Positions 8,452 through 16,514 of a stretch of 64,000 nt of DNA are shown here, one piece after another. The DNA lies in contig NZ_FORS01000002.1 of the NCBI RefSeq assembly GCF_900114065.1, positions 434,001 through 498,000 of the forward strand. Reading direction: 5' to 3'. The first letter of the stretch is position 1. Each line of letters begins with the position of its first letter. Source of the stretch: Stutzerimonas kunmingensis (lineage in GTDB: Bacteria; Pseudomonadota; Gammaproteobacteria; Pseudomonadales; Pseudomonadaceae). The notes below the pieces were generated by a model that was given only the letters and a program-made list of their open reading frames with translations, had not been told where the DNA came from and ran no database searches. A program made the translations under genes and the position numbers.

Positions 8452-9021
8452 ATGTCCAAGAAAATTCGCTTTGCTGTTCTGCTTTCCGCACTTTTTGCTG
8501 CTGGAGTAAACGCTCAACCGTTCGCCGCAGATATGACACGGCAACAGGTCCAGGAGGATCTGGCTGCTTGGAGGCAATCTGGGTTGGAAGCGTTGTCTCG
8601 CGGCGAAAGCGGCCCGGATACGTTCAGCCCTCAATACCAGGCTGCCTTTCAGCGCTACTTGCAATTGACCCAAGGTGATATGTATCAGGCGCCCTCAGCA
8701 GGAAAGACTCGTGCTGAAGTGATGGCTGATTTGGAACTGTGGAAAATCTCCGGCATGCACGCGTTCACCTCGCGCGGAATCACCACCGCTTCGCACACCC
8801 AAGCCTACCAACAAGCCTACGAGAGCTATCTCCAGCTCAAGCTGGGTGCGGCTTACAAGGCTCCGGTGGCATTGACTCGTGCTCAAGTAAAGAGTGATTT
8901 GGCAGATTGGCAGGTTGCGGGAATGGCTGGATTCTGGGCTGGTGAGCAGACGCCTGATACCTATAGTGATGCCTACCGCACCGCATTTGAAACCTACCAG
9001 ATGCTGCGCAACAAAAAATGA
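8452..9021 (+). CDS. Secreted triple-repeat protein (DUF4148-like) of the metal regulon
   Basis: 189 aa protein with a signal peptide ending at VNAQP, so periplasmic or secreted. The ATG at 8452 is preceded by AAGGAG 8 nt upstream. Three tandem units of about 50 residues cover residues 29-80, 86-137 and 142-186. Each begins TRxxVxxDLxxWxxxG and ends with an AFxxYLQL-like helix; two also end with YxAP. The first part of each unit resembles the short DUF4148 motif common in Burkholderiales. Function is unknown. Its operator and promoter are shared with the CDF and ATPase genes on either side, so a role in periplasmic metal handling is inferred. No Cys and few His are present, so it is not an obvious metal chelator. 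Codon use is more AT-rich than the flanking efflux genes. Confidence 0.75.
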   Translation: MSKKIRFAVLLSALFAAGVNAQPFAADMTRQQVQEDLAAWRQSGLEALSRGESGPDTFSPQYQAAFQRYLQLTQGDMYQAPSAGKTRAEVMADLELWKISGMHAFTSRGITTASHTQAYQQAYESYLQLKLGAAYKAPVALTRAQVKSDLADWQVAGMAGFWAGEQTPDTYSDAYRTAFETYQMLRNKK

Positions 9022-9063
9022 CTTAATGGCAGCTGCATAAAGCAGCGGTCGGATGGTTCAGCC

Positions 9064-9087
9064 AGAAAGAGATTCTTTCTTTTTTTT
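9064..9087 (+). terminator. Probable intrinsic terminator after the triple-repeat gene
   Basis: The A/T-rich stem AGAAAGA / TCTTTCT closes a 3-nt GAT loop (9064-9080) and is followed by a run of T residues to 9087. It sits 43 nt past the stop codon and just upstream of operator D. The stem is weak but the U tract is strong. Confidence 0.5.
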
Positions 9088-9098
9088 GAATAAACATA

Positions 9099-9120
9099 CA
9101 AACAAGTGTTCATTTGTTTG
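9099..9120 (+). promoter_or_regulatory. Operator D, divergent member of the set, upstream of the P-type ATPase
   Basis: A 10-2-10 inverted repeat with one mismatch: left arm CAAACAAGTG, spacer TT, right arm CATTTGTTTG. It retains the TTCAT-TGTT half seen in sites B and C but has lost the TGAACA half. A related TGAATA lies just upstream (9088). It lies 68 nt before the ATPase start codon. Confidence 0.45.
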
Positions 9121-9187
9121 CATAACATTCCGATCGCTGATTTGTGCGTCCTGCCACGGCGATTACTCAGAGAACCAGGAGATTGAT

Positions 9188-11902
9188 ATGTCTTTGGAAA
9201 CATTGGACGGCACAGGAGCGCAGGACGAACAACTGGGCTTTCGGGTCGAAGGTATGGATTGCGCCAGTTGCGTCGGCAAGATTGAAACAGCGCTTGGTCG
9301 AATTGATGGCGTATCAAATGTACAGGTTAATTTTACAAATGAGACGCTGACGTTGACGCGCAGCACAAGTAGCCGAAATACTGCACGCGACATTGCCAAG
9401 AAAATCCGGTCCCTGGGCTTCGACGTGCAGGCACTGCCCGCGTCCGAAATGTCCGCAGCACCTGCACCGTGCCATGCGGCCCACGCGCATGACCACGCCG
9501 GCTGCGGCGGCCACCATGACCATGGGCATGCCCACGACCACGGGCACGATCATTCGCACGGCAAAGCGTGCGGTGATGACCATGGGCATGGCCATGCTCA
9601 CGGCCATGCCCATGCCCATGACCACGGTCACGATCACGGGGCCTGCAGCGGGCATGACCATGCGCCGGCCTCTGCCTCCCGTGGAGCACCCAGCACGCCC
9701 CCCAACGTGTCCATGCGCGTCGAGGGCATGGACTGCGCCAGTTGCGTCGGCAAGATCGAAACGGCGCTCGCTCGCATGGATGGCGTGTCCGATGCCCGCA
9801 TAAACTTCACCGCAGAAACGCTGGAATTGACGCTCGCGTCTGGCGGCCCCACGCAGCTCGGCCACATCGAGAAGACCATCAAGAGCCTGGGCTTCGGCGT
9901 CTCCGACGTGCGCCGCCATGATGGCTCAGCACCCGCGGCCCCAGCAGCAGCATCGACGGCGCGCCATCAGCGCTGGTGGCAGACGAAGAAAGGCAAGCAC
10001 GTGCTGGGCCTGGGCGGCCTGATGGGCTCGGCCTACGCGATCGCGCAGTTCGTTCCTGGCTACGCTGAATGGATCTTCGCCGCTGCGGTGATCGCGGGCG
10101 TGCTGCCGTTCGCTCGCAAAGCCTTCGCGCTGGCTGTGTCAGGCTCGCCGTTCTCTATCGAAACGCTGATGGTCGTCGCCTCGCTGGGCGCGCTCGTGAT
10201 AGGCGAGGCCGAGGAAGCTGCTGCCGTGGTGTTCCTGTTCGCGATCGGCGAGCTGCTGGAAAGCGTGGCCGCCGGCCGCGCGCGCGCCGGCATCAAGGCG
10301 CTGGCCTCCCTGGTGCCTAAGACGGCGGTACTGCTCGATGCCGCGGGCGGGCAGCGCGAAGTGCCCGCCGCTTCCCTGCGCGTGAGCGACCGCGTGCTGG
10401 TGCGCCCTGGTGACCGGGTGCCTGCGGACGGCAAGATCCTCCGCGGTGAAAGCAGCCTGGACGAGTCGCCTATCACCGGCGAGTCCGTACCGCGTCAAAA
10501 GGCTATCGGTGCCGACGTGTTCGCCGGCTCCATCAACGTCGATGGCGTGCTCGAAGTACAAGTCGAGAAGACGGCATCGGACAACACCATTTCTCGCATC
10601 ATCCAACTGGTGGAGCAGGCGCAGTCCTCCAAGGCGCCCACGGCTCGCTTCATCGAAAAGTTCAGCCGCTACTACACCCCTGCCGTCATGGCCATCGCGG
10701 CGTTGATCGTGGTGGTTCCGCCACTTGCCATGGGTGGCGACTGGGGTACCTGGCTGTACCGCGGCCTCGCACTGCTGTTGATTGCCTGCCCATGTGCGCT
10801 GGTGCTCTCCACACCGGCGGCCATCGCCTCGGGCCTTGCGGTGGCCACGCGACGGGGCCTGCTGATCAAGGGTGGCAACGCGTTGGAAACCATCGGCCGC
10901 GTGCGCGCCATTGCCTTCGACAAGACTGGCACGCTGACCGAGGGCAAGCCGCGCATCACCGAGGTCCTGCCCTTCGGGCTGTTCAAGCATCAACAGGTCC
11001 TTGCGCTTGCCGCCGCTGTCGAGTCCGGCTCAAACCATCCCTTGGCGAAGGCCATTGTCGCCCATGCCAAGAGCCTGGACGTGGCGATTCCCCAGGCCAC
11101 GGGCGCATCGGCCATTGCCGGCAAGGCGGTGCGCGCCACCGTGAACGGCAGTGCGCTCGCTGTCGGATCGCCCGCCCATGCGGAACAGACGGCCACGCTG
11201 ACAGCCGCGCACCGCAGGGAAATCGACAAGCTGGAGGATGGCGGCAAGACCGTGGTGGTCCTGTTCGACGAAGCCAGCAAGAACGTTCTGGGCCTGCTGG
11301 CCCTGCGCGACGAGCCCCGCCGCGACGCGCGCGAAGGCGTGGCCCAGCTCAACGCCATGGGCGTGCGCTCGGTCATGCTGACCGGCGACAACCGCCGCAC
11401 CGCGCAGGCGATCGCCGGCAAGCTGGGCATCGAGTGGGAGGCCGAGCTGCTGCCGCAGGACAAGCTGCGCTTGGTCAACGAGATGAAGCGTGATGCCAAG
11501 GTGGCGATGGTCGGCGACGGCATCAACGACGCGCCGGCCCTGGCGACCGCCGACGTGGGTATCGCCATGGGCGGCGGCACGGACGTGGCGCTGGAAACCG
11601 CCGATGCCGCGCTGCTCAAGAGCCGCGTCACGGACGTGGCCCACCTGGTGGCCCTGTCGCGGGCGACGATGGCCAACATTCACCAAAACGTCGTATTCGC
11701 CATTGGCCTCAAGGGCTTGTTCCTGGTCACCACCGTGTTGGGTATCACCGGCTTGTGGGTTGCCGTGCTGGCCGACACCGGCGCCACGGCCCTGGTCACG
11801 CTGAACGCACTGCGCCTGCTGCGCTTCAAGGGCGCGCCGGAGGCCAACCACGGCGACGACGCCGGGCGTCCCACCACCTTGTCCGTGCCGTCTGCCCGCT
11901 GA
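9188..11902 (+). CDS. Zn/Cd/Pb-exporting P1B-2 ATPase (ZntA/CadA-like) with two HMA domains and a His-rich linker
   Basis: 904 aa inner-membrane heavy-metal ATPase that pumps divalent soft metals to the periplasm. The start at 9188 has AGGAG 6 nt upstream. Two HMA domains carry GMDCASC at residues 22-28 and 180-186. Between them, about residues 94-165, lies an unusually long His/Asp/Gly-rich linker. The P-type core is complete: TGES, the membrane CPC motif (534-536), phosphorylation motif DKTGTLT (578-584), SGSNHP, and GDGIND (776-781). The C-terminal membrane helix has LADTGATALVTLNALRLL, the Asp-containing TM8 of Zn/Cd/Pb-class (P1B-2) pumps. The first HMA is more AT-rich than the rest of the gene, suggesting a mosaic origin. 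Confidence 0.93.
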   Translation: MSLETLDGTGAQDEQLGFRVEGMDCASCVGKIETALGRIDGVSNVQVNFTNETLTLTRSTSSRNTARDIAKKIRSLGFDVQALPASEMSAAPAPCHAAHAHDHAGCGGHHDHGHAHDHGHDHSHGKACGDDHGHGHAHGHAHAHDHGHDHGACSGHDHAPASASRGAPSTPPNVSMRVEGMDCASCVGKIETALARMDGVSDARINFTAETLELTLASGGPTQLGHIEKTIKSLGFGVSDVRRHDGSAPAAPAAASTARHQRWWQTKKGKHVLGLGGLMGSAYAIAQFVPGYAEWIFAAAVIAGVLPFARKAFALAVSGSPFSIETLMVVASLGALVIGEAEEAAAVVFLFAIGELLESVAAGRARAGIKALASLVPKTAVLLDAAGGQREVPAASLRVSDRVLVRPGDRVPADGKILRGESSLDESPITGESVPRQKAIGADVFAGSINVDGVLEVQVEKTASDNTISRIIQLVEQAQSSKAPTARFIEKFSRYYTPAVMAIAALIVVVPPLAMGGDWGTWLYRGLALLLIACPCALVLSTPAAIASGLAVATRRGLLIKGGNALETIGRVRAIAFDKTGTLTEGKPRITEVLPFGLFKHQQVLALAAAVESGSNHPLAKAIVAHAKSLDVAIPQATGASAIAGKAVRATVNGSALAVGSPAHAEQTATLTAAHRREIDKLEDGGKTVVVLFDEASKNVLGLLALRDEPRRDAREGVAQLNAMGVRSVMLTGDNRRTAQAIAGKLGIEWEAELLPQDKLRLVNEMKRDAKVAMVGDGINDAPALATADVGIAMGGGTDVALETADAALLKSRVTDVAHLVALSRATMANIHQNVVFAIGLKGLFLVTTVLGITGLWVAVLADTGATALVTLNALRLLRFKGAPEANHGDDAGRPTTLSVPSAR

Positions 11903-11916
11903 GGCAACAAGAGGGC

Positions 11917-11947
11917 TTGACCTTGCCGTCGTTGTAACGCCTAGCCT
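11917..11947 (+). promoter_or_regulatory. MerR-type promoter with 19-bp spacer ahead of the RND operon
   Basis: TTGACC (11917-11922) and TAGCCT (11942-11947) are separated by exactly 19 bp, the overlong spacer that MerR-family activators untwist. It starts 14 nt after the ATPase stop and lies 67 nt before the adaptor gene. A MerR-family regulator is encoded at the end of the same operon (18070). The dyad inside the spacer is weak. Confidence 0.5.
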
Positions 11948-12013
11948 CCACACAAATGTCTGCAGAGCGCTTCGGAAGGGCCGGAGTCCTGCATCCAAGA
12001 AAGGGTCACTTCC

Positions 12014-13321
12014 ATGCGTAAAAAAATCAGAATCATTGTGGTGGCAGGCGTCATCGCAGCCGTCGGGGGGATAGCGATCGCTGCCCGCGACGCCAAGGAC
12101 GAGGGCAAGGCCGCGGCGCCCCCGGCGGGCGCGCCGATGGCGCCGCAGGTGCCCGTGGCCGAGGTCATTACCCGCACGGTCGCGCCATCGGCCGAGTACA
12201 CCGGCTTCCTGGCCGCGCCCAAGACCGTCGAGCTGCGCTCGCGGGTCGGCGGCGCCGTCGATGCGGTGAGCGTTCCCGAAGGTAGCCTCGTGCGCAAGGG
12301 CCAACTGCTGTTCCAGATCGACCCGAGGCCGTTCCAGGTTGCGCTCGACACGGCCGTGGCGCAACTGCGTCAGGCCGAGGTGCTGGCCAGCCAGGCCCAG
12401 GCCGACTTTGACCGCGCCGAGCGCCTGGTGGCGACCGGCGCCGTCGCGCGCAAGACCTATGACGATGCCGCCTCCGCACGCAACGCGCGCCAGGCTCAGG
12501 TGCAGGCGGCTAAGGCCGCCGTTGCTGCGGCTCAGCTGGACCTGTCCTACGCCCGCGTCACTGCGCCCATCGCCGGGCGCGTCGACCGCGTGCTCGTGAC
12601 CGAGGGCAACTTGGTCAGCGGTGGCGGCGCCGGCGCGGCCACGCTGCTGACCACGATCGTATCCATCGACCCGTTGCACGTGTACTTCGACATTGATGAG
12701 GCCACCTATCTCAACGTCGTCAGCCGCTCGCGGCCCGCTGCGGGCGCCGGTAGCAAGGCTTCGCTGCCCGTGCAGGTCGGGCTGACCACGGACAAGGGTT
12801 TCCCGCACAGGGGCGCGCTCGACTTCGTGGGCAACACCATTGACCGAAGCACCGGCACGATCCGCGCGCGCGCCGTTGTGCCCAACCCGGATGGGCGCAT
12901 GGCACCCGGCATGTTCGCCCGGGCCAAGCTGTCCACCGGCGCGGCGCGCGAGGCCGTCCTGATCGACGATCAGGCCGTGGGCACCGACCAAGGGCGCAAC
13001 TACGTGCTGGTCGTGGGCGAGAACAACCAGGCCCAGTACCGGCCCATCGAACTGGGGCCGGTGGTGGACGGGCTGCGCGTCATCAACGGCGGCCTGCAGG
13101 CCGGTGAGAAGATCATCATCAAGGGCCTCGTGCGCCCCGGCATGGCGGTCACGCCGCGCATGGTGCCCATGCAGGCGCCCGCGGCACCGGCCGCCGGCGC
13201 GACCGGCGCGACCAAGGCTGCGGCAAACGCTCCGGCTCCCGCTGCGGCGCCTGCCAAGGCCGGTGGCGCGGACCCCGCCAAGGCTGACGGCGCGGCCGGC
13301 TCGGCGGAGGCCCGCAAATGA
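12014..13321 (+). CDS. HAE1-RND periplasmic adaptor subunit (MexE-like)
   Basis: Membrane fusion protein of a drug/solvent-type tripartite pump, 435 aa. It starts with a single N-terminal hydrophobic segment (IIVVAGVIAAVGGIAIAA) without a lipobox Cys. The body shows PAPS-EYTGFLAAP, VELRSRVGGAVDAVSVPEGS (lipoyl half), a long alpha-hairpin rich in Ala/Gln, and LSYARVTAPIAGRVDRVLVT (second lipoyl half). It ends with an Ala/Pro-rich low-complexity tail after residue 385. The overall pattern is closest to the MexE type of the MexEF-OprN group. Its stop overlaps the pump gene as ATGA, and a MerR-type promoter lies just upstream. Confidence 0.88.
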   Translation: MRKKIRIIVVAGVIAAVGGIAIAARDAKDEGKAAAPPAGAPMAPQVPVAEVITRTVAPSAEYTGFLAAPKTVELRSRVGGAVDAVSVPEGSLVRKGQLLFQIDPRPFQVALDTAVAQLRQAEVLASQAQADFDRAERLVATGAVARKTYDDAASARNARQAQVQAAKAAVAAAQLDLSYARVTAPIAGRVDRVLVTEGNLVSGGGAGAATLLTTIVSIDPLHVYFDIDEATYLNVVSRSRPAAGAGSKASLPVQVGLTTDKGFPHRGALDFVGNTIDRSTGTIRARAVVPNPDGRMAPGMFARAKLSTGAAREAVLIDDQAVGTDQGRNYVLVVGENNQAQYRPIELGPVVDGLRVINGGLQAGEKIIIKGLVRPGMAVTPRMVPMQAPAAPAAGATGATKAAANAPAPAAAPAKAGGADPAKADGAAGSAEARK

Positions 13322-16300
13322 ATTTCCCCCGCTTCTTCATCAACCGGCCGATCTTCGCCATCGTCCTGTCGGTGCTGATGCTGATCGCGGGCGCGATCAG
13401 CTATTTCCAGCTCCCCCTGAGCGAGTACCCCCAGGTCACGCCGCCGACGGTGCAGGTCACCGCCAGCTATCCCGGCGCCAACCCGCAGGTGATCGCCGAC
13501 ACCGTGGCATCGCCGCTGGAGCAGGCGGTCAACGGCGTGGAAGGCATGATGTACATGCAGTCCCAGATGTCCACGGACGGGCGGATGGTGCTGACCATCT
13601 CGTTCGAGCAGCACATCGACCCCGACGTCGCGCAGATCCAGGTGCAGAACCGCGTCTCACGCGCGCTGCCCCGGTTGCCGCCCGAGGTCCAGCGCATCGG
13701 CGTGGTCACCGACAAGACCGCGCCCGATATTCTCATGGTGGTGCATATGCTCTCGCCGGGGGACCGCTACGACCCGCTGTACGTGTCCAACTACGCGATG
13801 CTCAACGTGCGCGACGAACTGGCGCGCCTGCCGGGCATCGCCAACGTGATCATCGGCGGTGAAGGCGAGTACGCAATGCGCGTCTGGCTCGACCCCGAGA
13901 AGGTCGCATCGCGGGGCATGACCGCCAGCGATGTGGTCGCCGCCATCCGCGAGCAGAACGTGCAGGTCGCAGCCGGCTCGATCGGCCAGCAGCCGAATGC
14001 GTCGGCCGCCTTCCAGGTCAGCGTCAATGCGCTGGGGCGCCTGACCACCGAAGAGCAGTTCGGCGACATCGTGATCAAGGCCGGCGCCAACGGCCAGGTG
14101 ACCCGCCTGCGCGACGTCGCACGCCTGGAACTGGGCTCGGACAACTACACCATGCGCGGCCAGCTCGACGGCGAGAACGCGGTCGGCCTGCAAATCCTGA
14201 TGACGCCCGGCTCCAATGCCCTGGACACGTCCAGCGCGGTGCGCGCGACGATGGAGCGGCTGCAGGCCAAGTTCCCCGAAGGCATCGAGTACAAGATCGC
14301 CTACGACCCCACAGTCTTCGTGCGCGCCTCGCTCCAGTCCGTCGCCGTCACGCTGCTGGAGGCCATCCTCCTGGTGGTGATCGTGGTGGTGCTGTTCCTG
14401 CAATCTTGGCGCGCGTCGATCATTCCACTGATCGCCGTGCCGGTCTCGCTGGTCGGCACGTTCGCGGTGATGCACATGTTCGGCTTCTCGCTGAACACGC
14501 TGTCGCTGTTTGGCCTCGTGCTCTCCATCGGCATCGTGGTGGATGACGCCATCGTGGTGGTGGAGAACGTGGAGCGCCACATGGCGCTGGGCGAATCGCC
14601 CAAGGATGCGGCGCGCAAGGCGATGGATGAAGTGACTGGCCCGATCCTGGCCATCACCTCGGTGCTGGCAGCGGTCTTCATCCCCTCGGCGTTCCTGTCG
14701 GGGCTGCAGGGCGAGTTCTATCGCCAGTTCGCGCTGACCATCGCGTTCTCGACCATCCTGTCGGCGATCAACTCGCTTACGCTGTCGCCAGCGCTGGCCG
14801 CCATCCTGCTCAAGCCGCACCACGGCGCGGCCAAGCCCGATCGTCTCACGCGCATCATCGACGGCGTGTTCGGCGGCTTCTTCCGCCGCTTCAACCGCTT
14901 CTTCGATCGCGCCTCGAATTCCTACGTCGGGGGCGTGCGCCGCGCGGTGCGCGGCAGCGCCATCGTGCTGCTGCTCTACGTCGGCTTCCTGGGCCTGACC
15001 TGGCTGGGCTTCCACAAGGTGCCTGCGGGCTTCGTGCCGGCCCAGGACAAGTACTATCTCGTGGGCATCGCCCAGCTTCCGACCGGCGCCTCGCTGGATC
15101 GCACCGAGGCGGTCGTCAAGGAGATGACCAAGATCGCACTGGCTGAGCCGGGCGTCGAGAGCGTGGTGGCCTTCCCGGGCCTGTCGGTCAATGGACCGGT
15201 GAACCAGCCGAACACCGCGCTGATGTTCGCCATGCTCAAGCCCTTCGATGAGCGCAAGGACCCGTCGCTGTCGGCCTTCGCCATCCAGGGCAAGCTCATG
15301 GGCAAGTTCAGCCAGATCCCGGACGGCTTCGTTGGCATCTTCCCGCCGCCGCCGGTGCCGGGCCTGGGTTCGATGGGCGGCTTCAAGCTGCAGATCGAGG
15401 ACCGGGCGGGCCTGGGTCCCGAGGCGCTTGCGCAGGCACAGGGCCAGATCATGGGCAAGGCCATGCAGGCGCCCGAGCTGGCGAACATGCTCGCCAGCTT
15501 CCAGACCAATGCGCCGCAGTTGCAGGTGGACATCGACCGGGTGAAGGCCAAGTCGCAGGGCGTATCGCTGACCGAGGTGTTCGACACCCTGCAGGTCAAC
15601 CTTGGCTCGCTCTACGTCAACGACTTCAACCGCTTCGGTCGCACCTACCGGGTCATGGCCCAGGCCGATGCGCAGTTCCGCATGCAGGCTGAGGACATAG
15701 GCATGCTCAAGGTGCGCAATGCAGCGGGCGACATGATCCCGCTGAGCGCGATCGCGACCATCGAGCGCAGTTCCGGCCCCGACCGGGTGATGCATTACAA
15801 CGGCTTTCCCTCGGCCGACATCAGCGGCGGGCCAGCGCCGGGCTACTCGTCCGGCCAGGCCACCGCCGCGATTGAGAAGATCGTGAGCGAATCGCTGCCG
15901 GACGGTATGACCTACGAATGGACGGACCTGACTTTCCAGGAAAAACGGGTTGGCAACACGGCGATCTACATCTTCGCGCTGGCGGTGCTGCTCGCCTTCC
16001 TGTTCCTGGCGGCCCAGTACAACAGTTGGTCGCTGCCGTTCGCTGTGCTGCTGATTGCACCCATGGCGCTGCTCTCGGCGATCGCCGGCGTCTGGCTCTC
16101 TGGGGGCGACAACAACATCTTCACGCAGATCGGTTTCGTGGTGCTGGTCGGCCTGGCTGCCAAGAACGCGATCCTGATCGTGGAGTTCGCCCGCGCGAAG
16201 GAAAGCGAAGGGGCCGATCCGCTGGCAGCCGTGCTCGAAGCCGCGCGCTTGCGGCTGCGCCCGATCTTGATGACGTCGTTCGCCTTCATCGCTGGCGTGG

Positions 16301-16494
16301 TGCCGCTGGTGCTGGCCAGCGGTGCGGGCGCCGAGATGCGCCACGCCATGGGCATCGCGGTGTTCGCCGGCATGCTGGGCGTGACGGTATTCGGCCTGGT
16401 GCTGACGCCGGTGTTCTACGTTGTGGTGCGCAAGCTGGCGCTGCGCCGCGAAGCGCGCCATGCCCGTGGCGGCATGACCGACCAGCACGCATGA
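13318..16494 (+). CDS. HAE1-family RND multidrug efflux pump (MexF-like)
   Basis: 1,058 aa inner-membrane proton/drug antiporter, full length for the family. It begins MNFPRFFINRPIFAIVLSVL, the standard HAE1 N-terminus. Two six-helix halves each carry a large periplasmic porter loop. The proton-relay Asp pair in TM4 is in IGIVVDDAIVVVENVERHM (about residues 405-420). The second half carries GFVVLVGLAAKNAILIVEFA with its conserved Lys. Likely substrates are organic toxicants rather than metals, since HAE1 pumps carry amphiphilic compounds; this is family knowledge, not seen in the sequence. It is coupled to the adaptor by a 4-nt overlap and followed by its outer-membrane factor. Confidence 0.92.
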   Translation: MNFPRFFINRPIFAIVLSVLMLIAGAISYFQLPLSEYPQVTPPTVQVTASYPGANPQVIADTVASPLEQAVNGVEGMMYMQSQMSTDGRMVLTISFEQHIDPDVAQIQVQNRVSRALPRLPPEVQRIGVVTDKTAPDILMVVHMLSPGDRYDPLYVSNYAMLNVRDELARLPGIANVIIGGEGEYAMRVWLDPEKVASRGMTASDVVAAIREQNVQVAAGSIGQQPNASAAFQVSVNALGRLTTEEQFGDIVIKAGANGQVTRLRDVARLELGSDNYTMRGQLDGENAVGLQILMTPGSNALDTSSAVRATMERLQAKFPEGIEYKIAYDPTVFVRASLQSVAVTLLEAILLVVIVVVLFLQSWRASIIPLIAVPVSLVGTFAVMHMFGFSLNTLSLFGLVLSIGIVVDDAIVVVENVERHMALGESPKDAARKAMDEVTGPILAITSVLAAVFIPSAFLSGLQGEFYRQFALTIAFSTILSAINSLTLSPALAAILLKPHHGAAKPDRLTRIIDGVFGGFFRRFNRFFDRASNSYVGGVRRAVRGSAIVLLLYVGFLGLTWLGFHKVPAGFVPAQDKYYLVGIAQLPTGASLDRTEAVVKEMTKIALAEPGVESVVAFPGLSVNGPVNQPNTALMFAMLKPFDERKDPSLSAFAIQGKLMGKFSQIPDGFVGIFPPPPVPGLGSMGGFKLQIEDRAGLGPEALAQAQGQIMGKAMQAPELANMLASFQTNAPQLQVDIDRVKAKSQGVSLTEVFDTLQVNLGSLYVNDFNRFGRTYRVMAQADAQFRMQAEDIGMLKVRNAAGDMIPLSAIATIERSSGPDRVMHYNGFPSADISGGPAPGYSSGQATAAIEKIVSESLPDGMTYEWTDLTFQEKRVGNTAIYIFALAVLLAFLFLAAQYNSWSLPFAVLLIAPMALLSAIAGVWLSGGDNNIFTQIGFVVLVGLAAKNAILIVEFARAKESEGADPLAAVLEAARLRLRPILMTSFAFIAGVVPLVLASGAGAEMRHAMGIAVFAGMLGVTVFGLVLTPVFYVVVRKLALRREARHARGGMTDQHA

Positions 16495-16514
16495 CGGCCA
16501 GGAGGACATACGAC

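Noticed and set aside
9481-9660. Repeated CATGACCATGGGCATG-like units that could look like a CRISPR or minisatellite
   Set aside because: They are in frame and encode the His/Asp/Gly linker of the P-type ATPase; there are no spacers and no regular repeat length.
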